Below the pieces are notes generated by a model that had not been told where the DNA came from, ran no database searches, and worked only from the letters and a program-made list of their open reading frames with translations. This document shows, one piece after another, positions 12,786 through 22,489 of a stretch of DNA of 64,000 nt (positions within the stretch are counted from its first letter, which is position 1; every line of letters begins with the position of its first letter). Position numbers and translations under genes: made by a program. Source of the DNA: Ricordea florida (taxonomy: Eukaryota; Cnidaria; Anthozoa; Corallimorpharia; Ricordeidae); assembly GCA_949710005.1 (NCBI GenBank), contig OX453287.1, forward strand, positions 7,110,622-7,174,621, in the 5' to 3' direction.

Positions 12786-13640
12786 ATGGAGAAAATGGTT
12801 GCAAAAATTCTTGTCGTTTCTATGATTGCATATCATGTAAGTCTATTCAGCACGCAAAATGTGCTTAACTTAGTAACGTTCCGCATTAGTTTCAATTTTT
12901 TAGTTTGAATGTTAACCGAATGCCATTGAAAGAATGCGTTTTTTCCCAAAATGACCCCACACGGCGGGGCGCATTATGAAAAAGTCCAAATAGGCAAAGA
13001 GATAACCAATGAAACAGCGATCGCATAAATTCTATAATGTAGCCATAGGATGAACATTTCGTCTTGCGCTCATGCAAAAAGCGCCGTAATTGAATATCTT
13101 GTTGCCTTTTGCAGGTGACAAGCGGTTTTGCAACACAGGGAAGCTTAGTGATAAATTCATCAGAAGGTAAGAAAATTCAGCAACAAGTACATCACTATTT
13201 TGCCATTGACGAACCGTTAAGTAGTTAATTATTGTAAAACAGCGCGTTTTTCATCAACAATCCTCTCCAAAATTTTCCCGTTTGCTGCTGTCGTCAAATT
13301 TGTTATAAAAATGTTCGCCATTATGTACAAAGACAATTCTTTGCTTAAATTCCGTTTAAAAAATTAAAATTTTCCCACAATGCTTCTGCGTGTATTATCA
13401 CAGAAGACAATCTTCCTCCTCGGCAAAAGTGCGACAAAGAAATGGTTTTGAAATTGGAAGATGCTGCGTTGTGCAGTAATGAAGTATTCAAAAGTCTTGA
13501 AGAAACCATGAACATAACGCATGTCACTTTGACTCAAGAACGGTTCCAAAAAACATATTTACTTTGGCACGCTGAGCTGCTTGAGATTAAAGGCAGATTC
13601 GTTGACAGAAGGTCGCAATGGGGCGATGACTTTTACGGCT
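12786..13640 (+). CDS. Signal-peptide exons: polycystin 5' end or small secreted protein
   Basis: Exon 12786-12836 encodes MEKMVAKILVVSMIAYH and ends at GTAAGT. Exon 13115-13166 (VTSGFATQGSLVINSSE) follows a good polypyrimidine-AG and ends at GTAAGA in phase 1. Exon 13404 onward continues in phase as EDNLPPRQKCDKEMVLKLED to LLWHAELLEIK, with two cysteines and an N-glycosylation site, and no domain I recognise. Exons 1 and 2 together look like a signal peptide plus a short linker. The LamG exon at 22490 needs a phase-1 donor and has no ATG of its own, so exon 2 could splice directly to it. The third exon has no convincing donor and its frame runs into a MITE at 13609, with a stop at 13640. The alternative is an independent small secreted protein. 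Confidence 0.4.
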
Positions 13641-13757
13641 AACGGTTAATATTTTTGACTGTTTTACGGCTAACGGCTAATTTTTTTGCCTATTTTACGG
13701 CTAACGGCTAATTTTTTTGCCCATTTTACGGCTAACGGTTGACCCCATTGAGACCCT
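13609..13757. mobile_element. Small MITE with TTTTACGGCTAACGG repeats
   Basis: The ends AAGGTCGCAATGGGG and CCCCATTGAGACCCT are inverts with few mismatches. The flanks GTTGACAG and CTTGACAC agree at six of eight positions, which suggests an 8-bp target duplication. Inside, TTTTACGGCTAACGG occurs four times at about 35-bp spacing. It interrupts the open frame beginning at 13404. Confidence 0.65.
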
Positions 13758-13824
13758 CTTGACACTGTTCCGTTTCCTTAGCCAAGAAACTTATCTGTTA
13801 ACTGTCCTTGTTCACATGAGCGTA

Positions 13825-14020
13825 CAGGGTTTTCAATTAGAATTGTAGTAGCAGGAGAATTGTGTAAAGTAACAGGAGAATATTCTGAAAGCGCTCCATG
13901 TCTAAATTTAAAACTAGCTCAGGCCATCTAAATTTGGTCGGAGAATTCTTTGTAATAGCCGGAGAATTCTTCGTAGTAGCCGGAGAATTCTCCGATCTCC
14001 CATGCCTAATGAACACCCTG
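13825..14020. mobile_element. hAT-like MITE (reverse copy)
   Basis: The same family as 3612-3806 and 17358-17553, in the opposite orientation, with CAGGGTTTTCAATT at the left and GAACACCCTG at the right. No clear target duplication is visible here. Confidence 0.75.
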
Positions 14021-14876
14021 CAGTGTATAAAGGGCATTGAACCGTGAGAGCTGTTTGAAACCTTTTTCGCAGTTTAATAACAACTGGTGTCAAAACTGAA
14101 TAAATGTTACCAGCAATTGTGTTCAGAAGAAAGGATGGTAGAAAAACTGAGCCATAACAAGAGCCTTGAAACAGTATGACTAAAAACAAAATAAATTACA
14201 CAATTTGTAATCCATTCTCGCCAGCCCCTTCAAAAATTCAAGTTGCGTTATTTCCTTTTATTGTATAGGACATGCTTGCTGAAACTGTGATTTTTACAGC
14301 TGTCTTTCTAGTCGGAATAAAACAAAGTAAATGTTGCATACGGGTTGCAATTTATTCTGTAAGCTGGGAACTAAGCCAATTTGTCCAAAGCGATTTCGCT
14401 TTAAAAACCTACAATTCTATGACTCCTGCTACAGTTTTTTACAATATTGACTTGACTAAATTGTAGCCTTGTAGGCGGTGCAAAAGGATAGTATTAAGAC
14501 TGTGCGACTCTGATATTTCCAACAAATTCTTGCATAAAACCACGATGTAGAGCTTTTAAGCCCAAAACACCAAGACCCAAAGCCTTTAAAATCCCTGTTT
14601 TCTAAAATCGAGGGGGTGAGATATTTTTTAACGCCATGACTCGGATAGTTTTTAAGAACAGTCCATCCCAAATATGTTATATCAAAATTTGATTTGTCTT
14701 GTGTTCATTTGTACGACAAGGAGCACGAGCCAGCGTTTTAAGGCGCTATTTGGGATCTTAAGCAAAGTGCGAATAGAGCAACTCCAAACCATAGGATTAA
14801 TGAACGACAGTGAAACTGCACGTGAAAAATACAGTCTGAAAGGTTTCTTTGCCGTCCTCTGCAAAACAACGGGTTA
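14021..14876. other. Intron or intergenic, nothing recognised
   Basis: A short open frame at 14272-14466 follows an AG acceptor-like site, but it has no donor, no domain and no phase match to neighbouring exons. I do not call it a gene. Confidence 0.4.
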
Positions 14877-15346
14877 GGGACCTTAAGCAAGGACGACGCC
14901 GACGTCAACGAGAACGACTACGAAAAACATAAATTCGCATTCCTGTAATGAAATTGCAATTATTCCAACACGTTCTCCTTGTGAAACTCATGCTAACTGT
15001 CCAGGAATTTAACTTGCATGAACGGCGTTGATGTTATCCGAGTTAATAATATACACGCAAAATTTGGTTAGCCTTTGAAAAATTTACTCGTGCTGATTTA
15101 TCCCAAATTGCACTCGAAATCATGTGATTACCTATACAAATTGAGCGTTTCTCCACTTGTGCTCTCGTCCTCCACAGAACTTTAAATTTAGTCATTTCAC
15201 GTCGTTGTTTTGGAGAGAACGGCTACGAAATGTACCAAAATGTAAAATGCACGTGCGGGGCGTGCAGAGCCATTGTTTTTGCTTATTATGCCTTTTGTTT
15301 TTTTGGCGTTCTCGTTCTCGTCGACGTCCTCCTTGCTTTAGGTCCC
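14877..15346. mobile_element. MITE with GGGACC termini
   Basis: The left end GGGACCTTAAGCAAGGACGA is mirrored by TCCTCCTTGCTTTAGGTCCC. The next blocks, CGACGTCAACGAGAACG and CGTTCTCGTTCTCGTCG, also pair. About 470 bp, without an intact coding frame. Confidence 0.75.
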
Positions 15347-15674
15347 TGTTAAACAACGTGAAATGAGACAACGGTAAAATAACCCCGAGAAATTCGGAGC
15401 GAAATGCGAACGGTGACAATGGGGATTCCGAAATATCTCTACAGTTCAGAAGAAATATGAAAACAAAATGGAACAATCCACTGAGCCACCAATTAGTATA
15501 GAAGGCAAACAAATATTTTTTTCTTTCTCCCTGATTCCGTCCTTGACGTTGTCGTGTTTGCTTGAGTACAAAACCAGGGCGGCAACTGCATCACAGCGAA
15601 CGCCAGTAATTATGCAATGACAATGACACCAATGAACAACACATCAAAATTGCACATGAAAACGTTTGCTGTCC

Positions 15675-15796
15675 TATGTTTCCGAGTGGTAGAACGTCCG
15701 AACTAGTAATCGGAAGGTTGTTGGTTCGACTGCTATTGGGAGAACTCGGAATTGCCTTCTCCTAGTTTCCCCTTGATAGTACTGAAAAAAATACTA
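15675..15796 (+). mobile_element. SINE with threonine-tRNA-like head
   Basis: Carries GTGGTAGAACGTCCGAACTA, then GTAATCGGAAGG and a B box GGTTCGACTGC, followed by the family body GGGAGAACTCGG. It is truncated where the next SINE begins at 15797. Confidence 0.65.
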
Positions 15797-16092
15797 GGTA
15801 AAAGGTCAAGGCGCACACGAGCCAATCCCCACACGGCCGGAGCGTATCCCGATTTCAATAGCCTGAAGCACCTGGGAGTATTATTACTCCCCCCTGGATG
15901 GGATGCTAGTCCATCGCAGAGTCACCCCCAGCATTATATCGCTGGTACCCATTTATACACCTGGGTGGAGAGAGACAGTGTGGAGTAAAGTTTCTTGTCT
16001 AAGGAAACAACACGGTGCCATCTCCAGGGCTCGAACTCCAAACCTCGTACTCGGAAGTCCGACACGCTAACCACTACACTACTCTGCCTCCA
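15797..16092 (-). mobile_element. tRNA-derived SINE, copy of 33236-33525
   Basis: The minus-strand head reads GGAGGCAGAGTAGTGTAGTG then GTTAGCGTGTCGGACTTCCG, with B box GGAGTTCGAGCCC. The body (CACCTGGGAGTATTATTACT, CCCCCCTGGATGGGATGCTA) is almost identical to the copy at 33236-33525, which has a 13-bp target duplication. Confidence 0.85.
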
Positions 16093-16432
16093 CATCTTTC
16101 AACAATTCTCGAGGCTTTAAATATACCATCTTCCTTATTTAACAGCTCTTTCACTGCGACATTCAAATTATAACAGCACGCAGGATGTTTGTGCCATGAA
16201 CCTACAATCCCCGTCAAAAACCTTGACACCCATACCACACTTTCGTAGTGTTTACTAGAAGAAGTCAATTATCTTTCGGAGCAATGTTGGAGTGTCTTTC
16301 GATTGACATCCCACTGGCGTTCTATCAAACAACATTGCCTCGGGTAAGGGGGTTTGAATATAAGGGAATCGGGAGGGGATATTGTGGTCATTGTCTTCGT
16401 AGGGTGTCAAGGTATATTGACGGCGATTGTAG

Positions 16433-16720
16433 TTTAATGGCCTTGCTCCCACGAATCTCCTATAGCTCAGTGGTAGAGCGTCCGAACTAGTAATCGGAAG
16501 GTCGTCGGTTCAACCCTGCTCCCACGAGTCTCCTATAGCTCAGTGGTAGAGCGTCCGAACTAGTAATCGGAAGGTCGTCGGTTCAACCCTGTTCCCACGA
16601 GTGTCCTCATAGCTCAGTGGTAGAGCGTCTGATCTAACAATATGAAGGTCGTAGGTTTGACTGCTATTGGAAGAACTCGGACTTTCTTTTCCGAGTTTGC
16701 CTGTGACCTGGTGTTGAATA
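16433..16720 (+). mobile_element. SINE with three tandem tRNA-like heads
   Basis: The unit TCTCCTATAGCTCAGTGGTA, then GAGCGTCCGAACTAGTAATC and a GGTTCAACCC B box, begins at about 16456, 16529 and 16602, exactly 73 bp apart. The D-arm GCTC/GAGC pairs. The anticodon loop CTAGTAA resembles tRNA-Thr(AGT), but the T-arm does not pair. The third unit runs into the SINE body (AAGAACTCGG...CCGAGTTTGCC). The element is preceded by TAGTTTAATGGCCTTGCTCC, also found at 40782. Confidence 0.8.
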
Positions 16721-16724
16721 AAAC

Positions 16725-16935
16725 GGTAATACATTCACGTCTTATATTTTGGAGTCGTTCTTCAAGACCTGTTTGAGTTTTCAATCGATAATTACACGAA
16801 AACGTTTGCAGCAAAAAATCTTATACTTCTACACGTTGCTTTGTTTACATGAATTTTTTCAGCAAGATATCTTGAAAAGCAGAAGAGTTACCATGCTTTA
16901 AATATTTGGTGTATATAGGACATGAATGTATTACC
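16725..16935. mobile_element. MITE with 24-bp terminal inverted repeats (copy 2)
   Basis: The same family as 11075-11300, with GGTAATACATTCACGTC at the left and GACATGAATGTATTACC at the right. It sits directly against the SINE at 16433-16720. Confidence 0.8.
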
Positions 16936-17357
16936 AAGAAAATATCTTTCACGAAATAAAGTACTCTTCTAAGTTGTCTAGGGACGCGAGTATACAGCCT
17001 TTAAATTGTCTTAAAATTTCAGGGAGAAGTACAAATTTTGATACTCGGCTATGCTGCATTGTTGAAAAAGAATGCAAAGAATTGAATTAGACAAACAAGT
17101 TACCAAAGTCTCTATGGGAGAAAGCAAATTGGTATATATAATGATTTCTTTCCGTTTTGCCTAAGGCCTCTATCAAACGGTAATAAGAATGTTAACTGTG
17201 GAAATTGGTATACAGCTAAGCACTAATTTGATATTGGATTTGTATTTACTTGGACTTGAGCTCAATTGGTAAATTACAATGTGGAAAAAATGTCTGAAAT
17301 GCTAGTAACAATCCACTCCATATAATCATTGAATTGCGGAAAAATTCAATGACTATT

Positions 17358-17553
17358 CAGGGTGTTCATTTGATATCGGAGATCGGAGAATTCTCCGGCT
17401 ACTACGAGGAATTCTCCGACTATTACAAAGAATTCTCCGGTCAAATTTTGATGGCCTGAGCTAGTTTTAAATTCAGACATGGAACGCTTTCAGAATATTC
17501 TCCTGTTACTTTACACAATTCTCCTGCTGCTACAATTCTTATTGAAAACCCTG
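17358..17553. mobile_element. hAT-like MITE (third copy)
   Basis: The ends CAGGGTGTTCAT and TTGAAAACCCTG. The interior has the GAATTCTCCG-NNN-ACTAC repeats of its relatives. CTATT occurs immediately outside both ends but offset from a full 8-bp match. Confidence 0.75.
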
Positions 17554-17639
17554 CTATTTCACCAGCATCGGCCTTTGCGTTGCCGAGAATATAGACAATG
17601 AGTGTAACTACTGTCACTTTGGTAATAGGGGTGACAGCA

Positions 17640-18322
17640 GTTTTCACTTTCAGCCTGTAAGTTCATTTCGGGTCTATAAACTACTCAGTTCTTTATCTGT
17701 CTGTAAGGCTACTGATATCGCTAAAATATCAGCCAAAGTTTTGAAGTGGACTGCACCAGTTGTTTCTGAATCACTAATGCAGATTTTGAACAGGTCGATT
17801 GCCTCGCATGTTTGTCCAACTGAATGGAAAGTGGCTCGAGCAAACGCCCTTCATAAGCTCTAGAAAGGTCCGCGTAACGTGTTAGACAATTATCGGCCAA
17901 TTTCAATTCTTCCAGCAGTAAGCAAAGTTTTCGAAAGGATATTATATAAGCAACTGGTTGAATATTTAGACGCTGAGAATTTGTCATCAGAGCATCACTG
18001 AATGTGGCTTTAGATGCTCCCACTCCACTGTTTCGGCTTTCCTTGACTGTTCAAACGAATGGTATTGCAACATGGATCGCGGCCTTTATAATCTAGTAAT
18101 TTTTCTTGTCCTACAAATGGTCTTCGATACGGTAAATCACGTGCTCTTGCTTGGTAAACTTGAGGCTTGTGGTATTAGAGAGAATGCACTTAATCTTCTT
18201 GCTTTCTACCTAGCTTATCGGAAGCAAACATGCCAGGTGAATGATAAACAGTCTGGTCTGAGAACAATATCTTGTGGCATCCCTCAGGGTTCAATTCTGG
18301 GCCCACTTTTCTTTTTGGTATA
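17640..18322 (+). mobile_element. Non-LTR retrotransposon, reverse transcriptase part 1 (broken)
   Basis: The translation shows reverse transcriptase blocks in order: KATDIAKISAKVLKWTAPV, CPTEWKVARANALHKL, DNYRPISILPAVSKVFERIL, FDTVNHVLLLGKLEACGIR, and the palm motif CGIPQGSILGPLFFLV. Several internal stops and a missing Q/GF block show it is dead. This is a CR1/L2/Jockey-type LINE. The frame breaks exactly at 18323 and resumes at 18737 (YINHLPN). Confidence 0.88.
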
Positions 18323-18367
<45 letters not shown>

Positions 18368-18736
18368 TGAACTTTATTTGAGTGTCAACTGTATCTAGCA
18401 CTGACGTACTTATCGGGGACGCTGTAAAGTACAAATGAAATAGAATCAAATCATATTAAATTAAATCAAATTAAATCAAATGTTGGTTTTTGTGGAGAGG
18501 GGAAAACCGGAGTACCCAGAGAAAAACTCTCGGAGCAGAGTAGAGAACCAACAAACTCAGCCCACATATGTCGCCGGGGCCGGGAATCGAACCCGAGCCA
18601 CATTGATGGAAGGCGAGCGCTATCACCACTGCGCCAACACTGCTCCCCAACACTGGGCCGACTCTGCTCCCCAACACTGCGCCAACACTGCTCCCCAACA
18701 TTGGGCCGACTCTGCTCCCCAACACTGCTTCCCCCA
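18323..18736 (-). mobile_element. SINE inserted in the LINE reverse transcriptase
   Basis: The flanks duplicate GGTATA (18317-18322 and 18737-18742). Removing the insert and one copy restores the LINE frame LFFLVYINHLPN. The minus-strand head has A box TGGCGCAGTGGTGATAGCGC and B box GGGTTCGATTCCCG. The other end is an ATA microsatellite tail next to ACTTTATTTGAGTGTCAAC. Confidence 0.85.
18629..18735. repeat. Short tandem repeat, CCAACACTGCTCCC units
   Basis: About two copies of a 48-bp composite unit (GCGCCAACACTGCTCCCCAA, then CACTGGGCCGACTCTGCTCC). It is an expansion of the 5' end of the SINE head. Confidence 0.75.
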
Positions 18737-19185
18737 GGTATACATTAATCATTTGCCAAATTGTCGCAAACACACCACACCCCGAATGTTTGTCGACGAT
18801 ACCAGATTAACAGCCTATGGGAAAAGTATTGAAGAAATCGAATTAGAACCTAATGAAGACTTGGAAAAAATTAGATTGTGGCTGCAAGCAAATAAGCTTA
18901 GATTTAATGTTGTGAAGACAGAGTATACGCTCATCGGTTCACGTCAAAGACTGGCTAAGCTTCCCTTGGAACGAAATGTATGTACTGGGAGTGATCCGAT
19001 CAAAAGAATCAGAGATACCAAAATACTTGAATCTCTTACGTGAAGCAAGCATATTGAAGAAATAATTAAAACGATTACAGCATCAATTAGTGCTCTAAAA
19101 CGGCTTATATTAGTGATTTTGCAAGTCGAGATGTACTTGTTTCAGTTTATAATGCTCTAATTATGCCTCACTTTGATTATTGTGA
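18737..19185 (+). mobile_element. Non-LTR retrotransposon, reverse transcriptase part 2
   Basis: Continues the LINE after the SINE: YINHLPNCRKHTTPRMFVDD, with the catalytic box FVDD in place of the usual F/YADD, then ANKLRFNVVKTEYTLIGS and, after a frame disruption, NALIMPHFDYC. The frame stops at the 19186 insertion and resumes at 20395 as EVWDSL. Confidence 0.85.
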
Positions 19186-19190
19186 ATAAT

Positions 19191-19223
<33 letters not shown>

Positions 19224-20394
19224 TATAATAATTTACTAATTTATGTAGCGCGTATTTACATATCCTAATCAATAGCGCTATACAATCATATTTATAAGAG
19301 AAAACGAAAATACGTTACCATAAAAATGAAATAAAGTTATGAATTATAAAAATACTTCTTAAAAAGATAAGTTTTACTGCGATTTTCATAATTCTGCGAA
19401 CTCCCGCGTTCAATTTCCAACCGCCAACTGGCGTCTTTGCTTCCGTCAATCAAACTTCGGATGTCGCTCGAATGGCAGTCGAACAGTTTCCGAAGCACTG
19501 ACTCCGCCCAGCTGGATCAACCCACGTGTGACGGCGAAGATGGCGGATTCTCTTGATGTCAGTTGTAGTTTGGCCGATTCAGAGTCTTTTGATGATGTAG
19601 CGATTGAAGTACCACATATAGAAGATACACAAATCATAGATCAAACTGATGACCAGGTAAAAAATTAAAAATTGATATTGTAAGTTGAAGTAAAAGTGAA
19701 AAGATCTCGACTGTTGTCTTGTCGCATCGGATTGCGATTTCTTGGTCTTCCCCTCGTTTCTCTCGCACGGGCGTCTTCAACTCCTCCTGTTTCCCGGTAA
19801 ATTCTAAGCACTTTGTGTACAAATGTTTTGCCCTGGGATAAAATATCGCAAATATCACTAGGAGAGACACGGTGGGTAATATTCAGGCGAATAATTCGCC
19901 ATCGAAGAGAAGAGCCGAACTTACGTGGCATTTTCTTTCAATGGCGGATGGTCGACCTGGACTCGGAAAATGTTCGGAAATTTGATTGACGGAAGCAAAG
20001 ACGCCAGTTGGCGGTTGGAAATTGAACGCGGGAGTTCGCAGAATTATGAAAATCGCAGTAAGACGAGATTTAAAACTGTCAAGTGATTTTGCTTGACGAA
20101 GCTTCACAGGTAGGCCATTCCAGAGTTTCAGAGCTGCTGCTGAAAATGATCTTGTTCCCAATGTTGTAAGCATCTTTCCCTTGGGATGGTCCAATATGAG
20201 CTTACCAGTAGACCTTAGATTATACAATGAATTCGATTTTATATAAGATTGCTAAGATAAGTTGGCGCTAGGCCATAAATACATTTAAAAGTCAAAAGTA
20301 AAATCTTATAATCAATACGCAAAGTAAACGGCAGCCAGTACAGCTCGTAACGCGCCGCTGTAATGCGAGAAAACTTTCCAATGCCAAGAATAAG
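19186..20394 (-). mobile_element. Second LINE, inverted and 5'-truncated, inserted into the first
   Basis: TTGTGA is repeated at 19180-19185 and 20395-20400. Excising this block fuses the first LINE in frame as [14 protein letters not shown]. On the minus strand it encodes the C-terminal end of a related LINE protein: LPFTLRIDYKILLLTFKCIY, GLAPTYLSNLI, YNLRSTGKLILDHPKGK, SFSAAALKLWNGLP. Its 3' tail is the ATT microsatellite at 19186-19236. A Tc1-like element (19377-20058) splits its last codons. Confidence 0.88.
19377..20058. mobile_element. Tc1/mariner-like element with about 75-bp terminal repeats
   Basis: CTGCGATTTTCATAATTC at the left is mirrored at the right, and the repeats continue for about 75 bp. 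TA flanks both ends (19375-19376 and 20059-20060), the Tc1/mariner target. Removing the element restores the host LINE C-terminus FKSRLKTYLFKKYF on the minus strand. It holds a minus-strand open frame (19665-19931, MPRKFGSSLRWRIIRLNITH, then VSPSDICDILSQGKTFVHKV) like a transposase helix-turn-helix N-terminus. A plus-strand frame from 19540 (MADSLDVSCSLADSESFDD) ends at a possible GT donor at 19657. It is an internally deleted, non-autonomous copy. Confidence 0.8.
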
Positions 20395-20507
20395 TTGTGA
20401 GGTTTGGGATTCATTAGCAAGTGTATTAACCGAAAGGCTTCAGAAACGCCATAGCAGATGCGCTAGGGTAATCATGCGTTGCAAAAATGAGGCTGGACAG
20501 TCTGTCT
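20395..20507 (+). mobile_element. First LINE, continuation after the inserted LINE
   Basis: Reads [20 protein letters not shown] then [15 protein letters not shown], the region following FDYC in this LINE family. It then runs into the ATCC/ATCT microsatellite. Confidence 0.82.
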
Positions 20508-20607
20508 ATCCATCCATCCATCCATCCATCCATCCATCCATCCATCCATCCATCCATCCATCCATCCATCCATCCATCCATCCATCCATCCATCCATCCA
20601 TCCATCC

Positions 20608-20665
<58 letters not shown>

Positions 20666-20684
20666 ATCCATCTATCTATATCTA

Positions 20685-20749
<65 letters not shown>

Positions 20750-20809
20750 CTCTCTCTATCTATCACTCAATCTATCTCTCTATCTATCTATCTATCTATC
20801 TATCTATAC

Positions 20810-20841
<32 letters not shown>

Positions 20842-21174
20842 CTATCTATCTATCTATCTCTCTCTCTATCTATCAATCTATCTCTCTATCTATCTCTCTA
20901 TCTATCTATCTATCTATCTATCTATATCCATCTATCTATATCTATCTATCTATCTATCTATCTATCTCTCTCTCTATCTACCTATCTCTCTCGCTATCTA
21001 TCAATCAATCTATCTCTCTCTATCTATCTATCTATCTATCTATCTCTATCTATCTATCAATCAATCTATCTCTCTATCTATCTATCTATCTATCTATCTA
21101 GCTATCTGTCTGTCTGTCTATTTCTATCTATCTATCTATCTATATCTATCTATCTATCTATATCTATCTATCTA

Positions 21175-21205
<31 letters not shown>

Positions 21206-21338
21206 CTATCCATCTATCTATCTATCTATCTATCTATCTCCATCTATCTATCTATCTATCTAACTATATATCTCTATCTATCTATCTCTCTATCTATCAA
21301 TCAATCTATCTATGTCTCTATCTATCAATCAATCTATC
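20508..21338. repeat. ATCC/ATCT tetranucleotide microsatellite, about 830 bp
   Basis: Starts as a pure CATC run, changes to TATC, then alternates with TC dinucleotide, TGTC and TATATC variants and occasional CAATCAATC. The long open frames here (repeating YLSI or HPSI) are artefacts of the repeat. It replaces roughly 35-40 codons expected in the LINE between CKNEAGQS and [13 protein letters not shown]. Confidence 0.97.
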
Positions 21339-21720
21339 TTAACGGCTTGGCACCTCCATACCTTACCGAAATGTTCACTTTTAATAACGCCTTAAACAAT
21401 TACGGTCTGAGATCTTCTAATTACGACCTAGAACTGCCCAAATGCAGAACAAATTACTATAAGAATAGTTTTGCTTTCAGTGGCGTCAAGGTCTGGAATG
21501 CTCTCCCTCGCTACCTCAAGGAAGAGAGGTCTTTGGAAAAGTTTAAAAGAGGCTTACTACCGGCACTTGTAAAGTAATTAGTTAAAGATCGCCTTGTAAA
21601 TTGTTAAGTTTAAGTACATATTTTTAGTATTGTATTAATTAGTTAGTTCACGGATTTTATGGAAACCAAATTTAAACCTGTATGTTTAATTTGATAAGAT
21701 TTCGTGTATAAATAAAAGAT
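21339..21720 (+). mobile_element. First LINE, C-terminus and 3' UTR
   Basis: Encodes [36 protein letters not shown] and [21 protein letters not shown], a conserved LINE C-terminal block, and stops at 21577. A short 3' UTR ends in AATAAAAGATTCCATCGATC, which merges into an ATCC/ATCT tail. Confidence 0.85.
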
Positions 21721-21786
21721 TCCATCGATCCATCCATCCATCTCTCTATCTATCTATCTGTCTGTCTGTCTGTCTGTCTCTCTATC

Positions 21787-21847
<61 letters not shown>

Positions 21848-21880
21848 ATCTATCTATCAATCTATCTATCTATCTATCTT
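21721..21880. repeat. ATCC/ATCT/GTCT microsatellite at the LINE 3' end
   Basis: The tail of the LINE begins GATCCATCCATCC and becomes a TATC run with a GTCT patch. It has the same composition as the internal array at 20508-21338. Confidence 0.95.
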
Positions 21881-22084
21881 CCCGACTGCGGTCGGCAGAC
21901 GTGCTTCGTGTGAAGCAGAGCAAAAAAGTTGTGAAGCTTTGAAATGCAACGCGTACATTTTCAGAAATCCTCCAACAGCATTGCTTGTCTATCTATAGGC
22001 GAAAAGGCCAGCTCTTGAACCACTAGTTGAATCAGTTTGCTGGTTGGATTTGCATGAATTCAAGTACTGACATGAATCAGTTTA

Positions 22085-22414
22085 GGGACGGACCATTAGA
22101 AAAGTGATGGGGGGGGGGGGACCGGTGGGGAAAAAAAAACAAAAAAAATTCATGCAAGGGAAAATGCCAAGAAAAAAAATTCATGCAAGGGAAAATGCCA
22201 AGAAAAAAAAATTCATGCAAAGAAGAACGTAAAAAAAATTCATGCAGAAGGAAGGTCCAATTGTGACTTTTTCACACGTAGTAAAAAAAAACTCGTGCAG
22301 GGGGGTTCACCTGAAAAAAAAAATTCCTGCACAAGCAGTGAGCGAAAAAAAAATTCGTGCAAGCTGAAAATTCCCCACCCCCCACCCCCCATCACTTTTC
22401 TAATGGTCCGTCCC
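22085..22414. mobile_element. PIF/Harbinger-like MITE (copy 1)
   Basis: The termini GGGACGGACCATTAGAAAAG and CTTTTCTAATGGTCCGTCCC are perfect inverts, flanked by TTA on both sides, a 3-bp target typical of PIF/Harbinger. The interior is made of AAAAAAATTCATGCAAGG-like and TTCGTGCA blocks separated by A-runs. It ends 75 bp before the LamG exon. Confidence 0.85.
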
Positions 22415-22489
22415 TTAGTGTTATGAGTTAGTTGGCAGCCCGTGTAACAAAAACTAATCAAGTCGCCGTTTTCTATTTTTTACAATTAG

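Noticed and set aside
16456-16675. Functional tRNA-Thr genes
   Set aside because: A and B boxes and a CTAGTAA loop are present, but the anticodon loop has an extra base, the T-arm does not pair, the acceptor ends do not match, and the units are fused to a SINE body.
17640-20394. Twin-priming inversion as the explanation for plus and minus LINE pieces
   Set aside because: The minus piece has its own 3' tail and a TTGTGA target duplication, and the plus LINE reads through in frame when it is removed. Two separate insertions explain it better.
20363-21577. 404-residue open frame rich in YLSI/HPSI repeats
   Set aside because: It is the translation of the ATCC/ATCT microsatellite flanked by LINE fragments, not a repeat protein gene.
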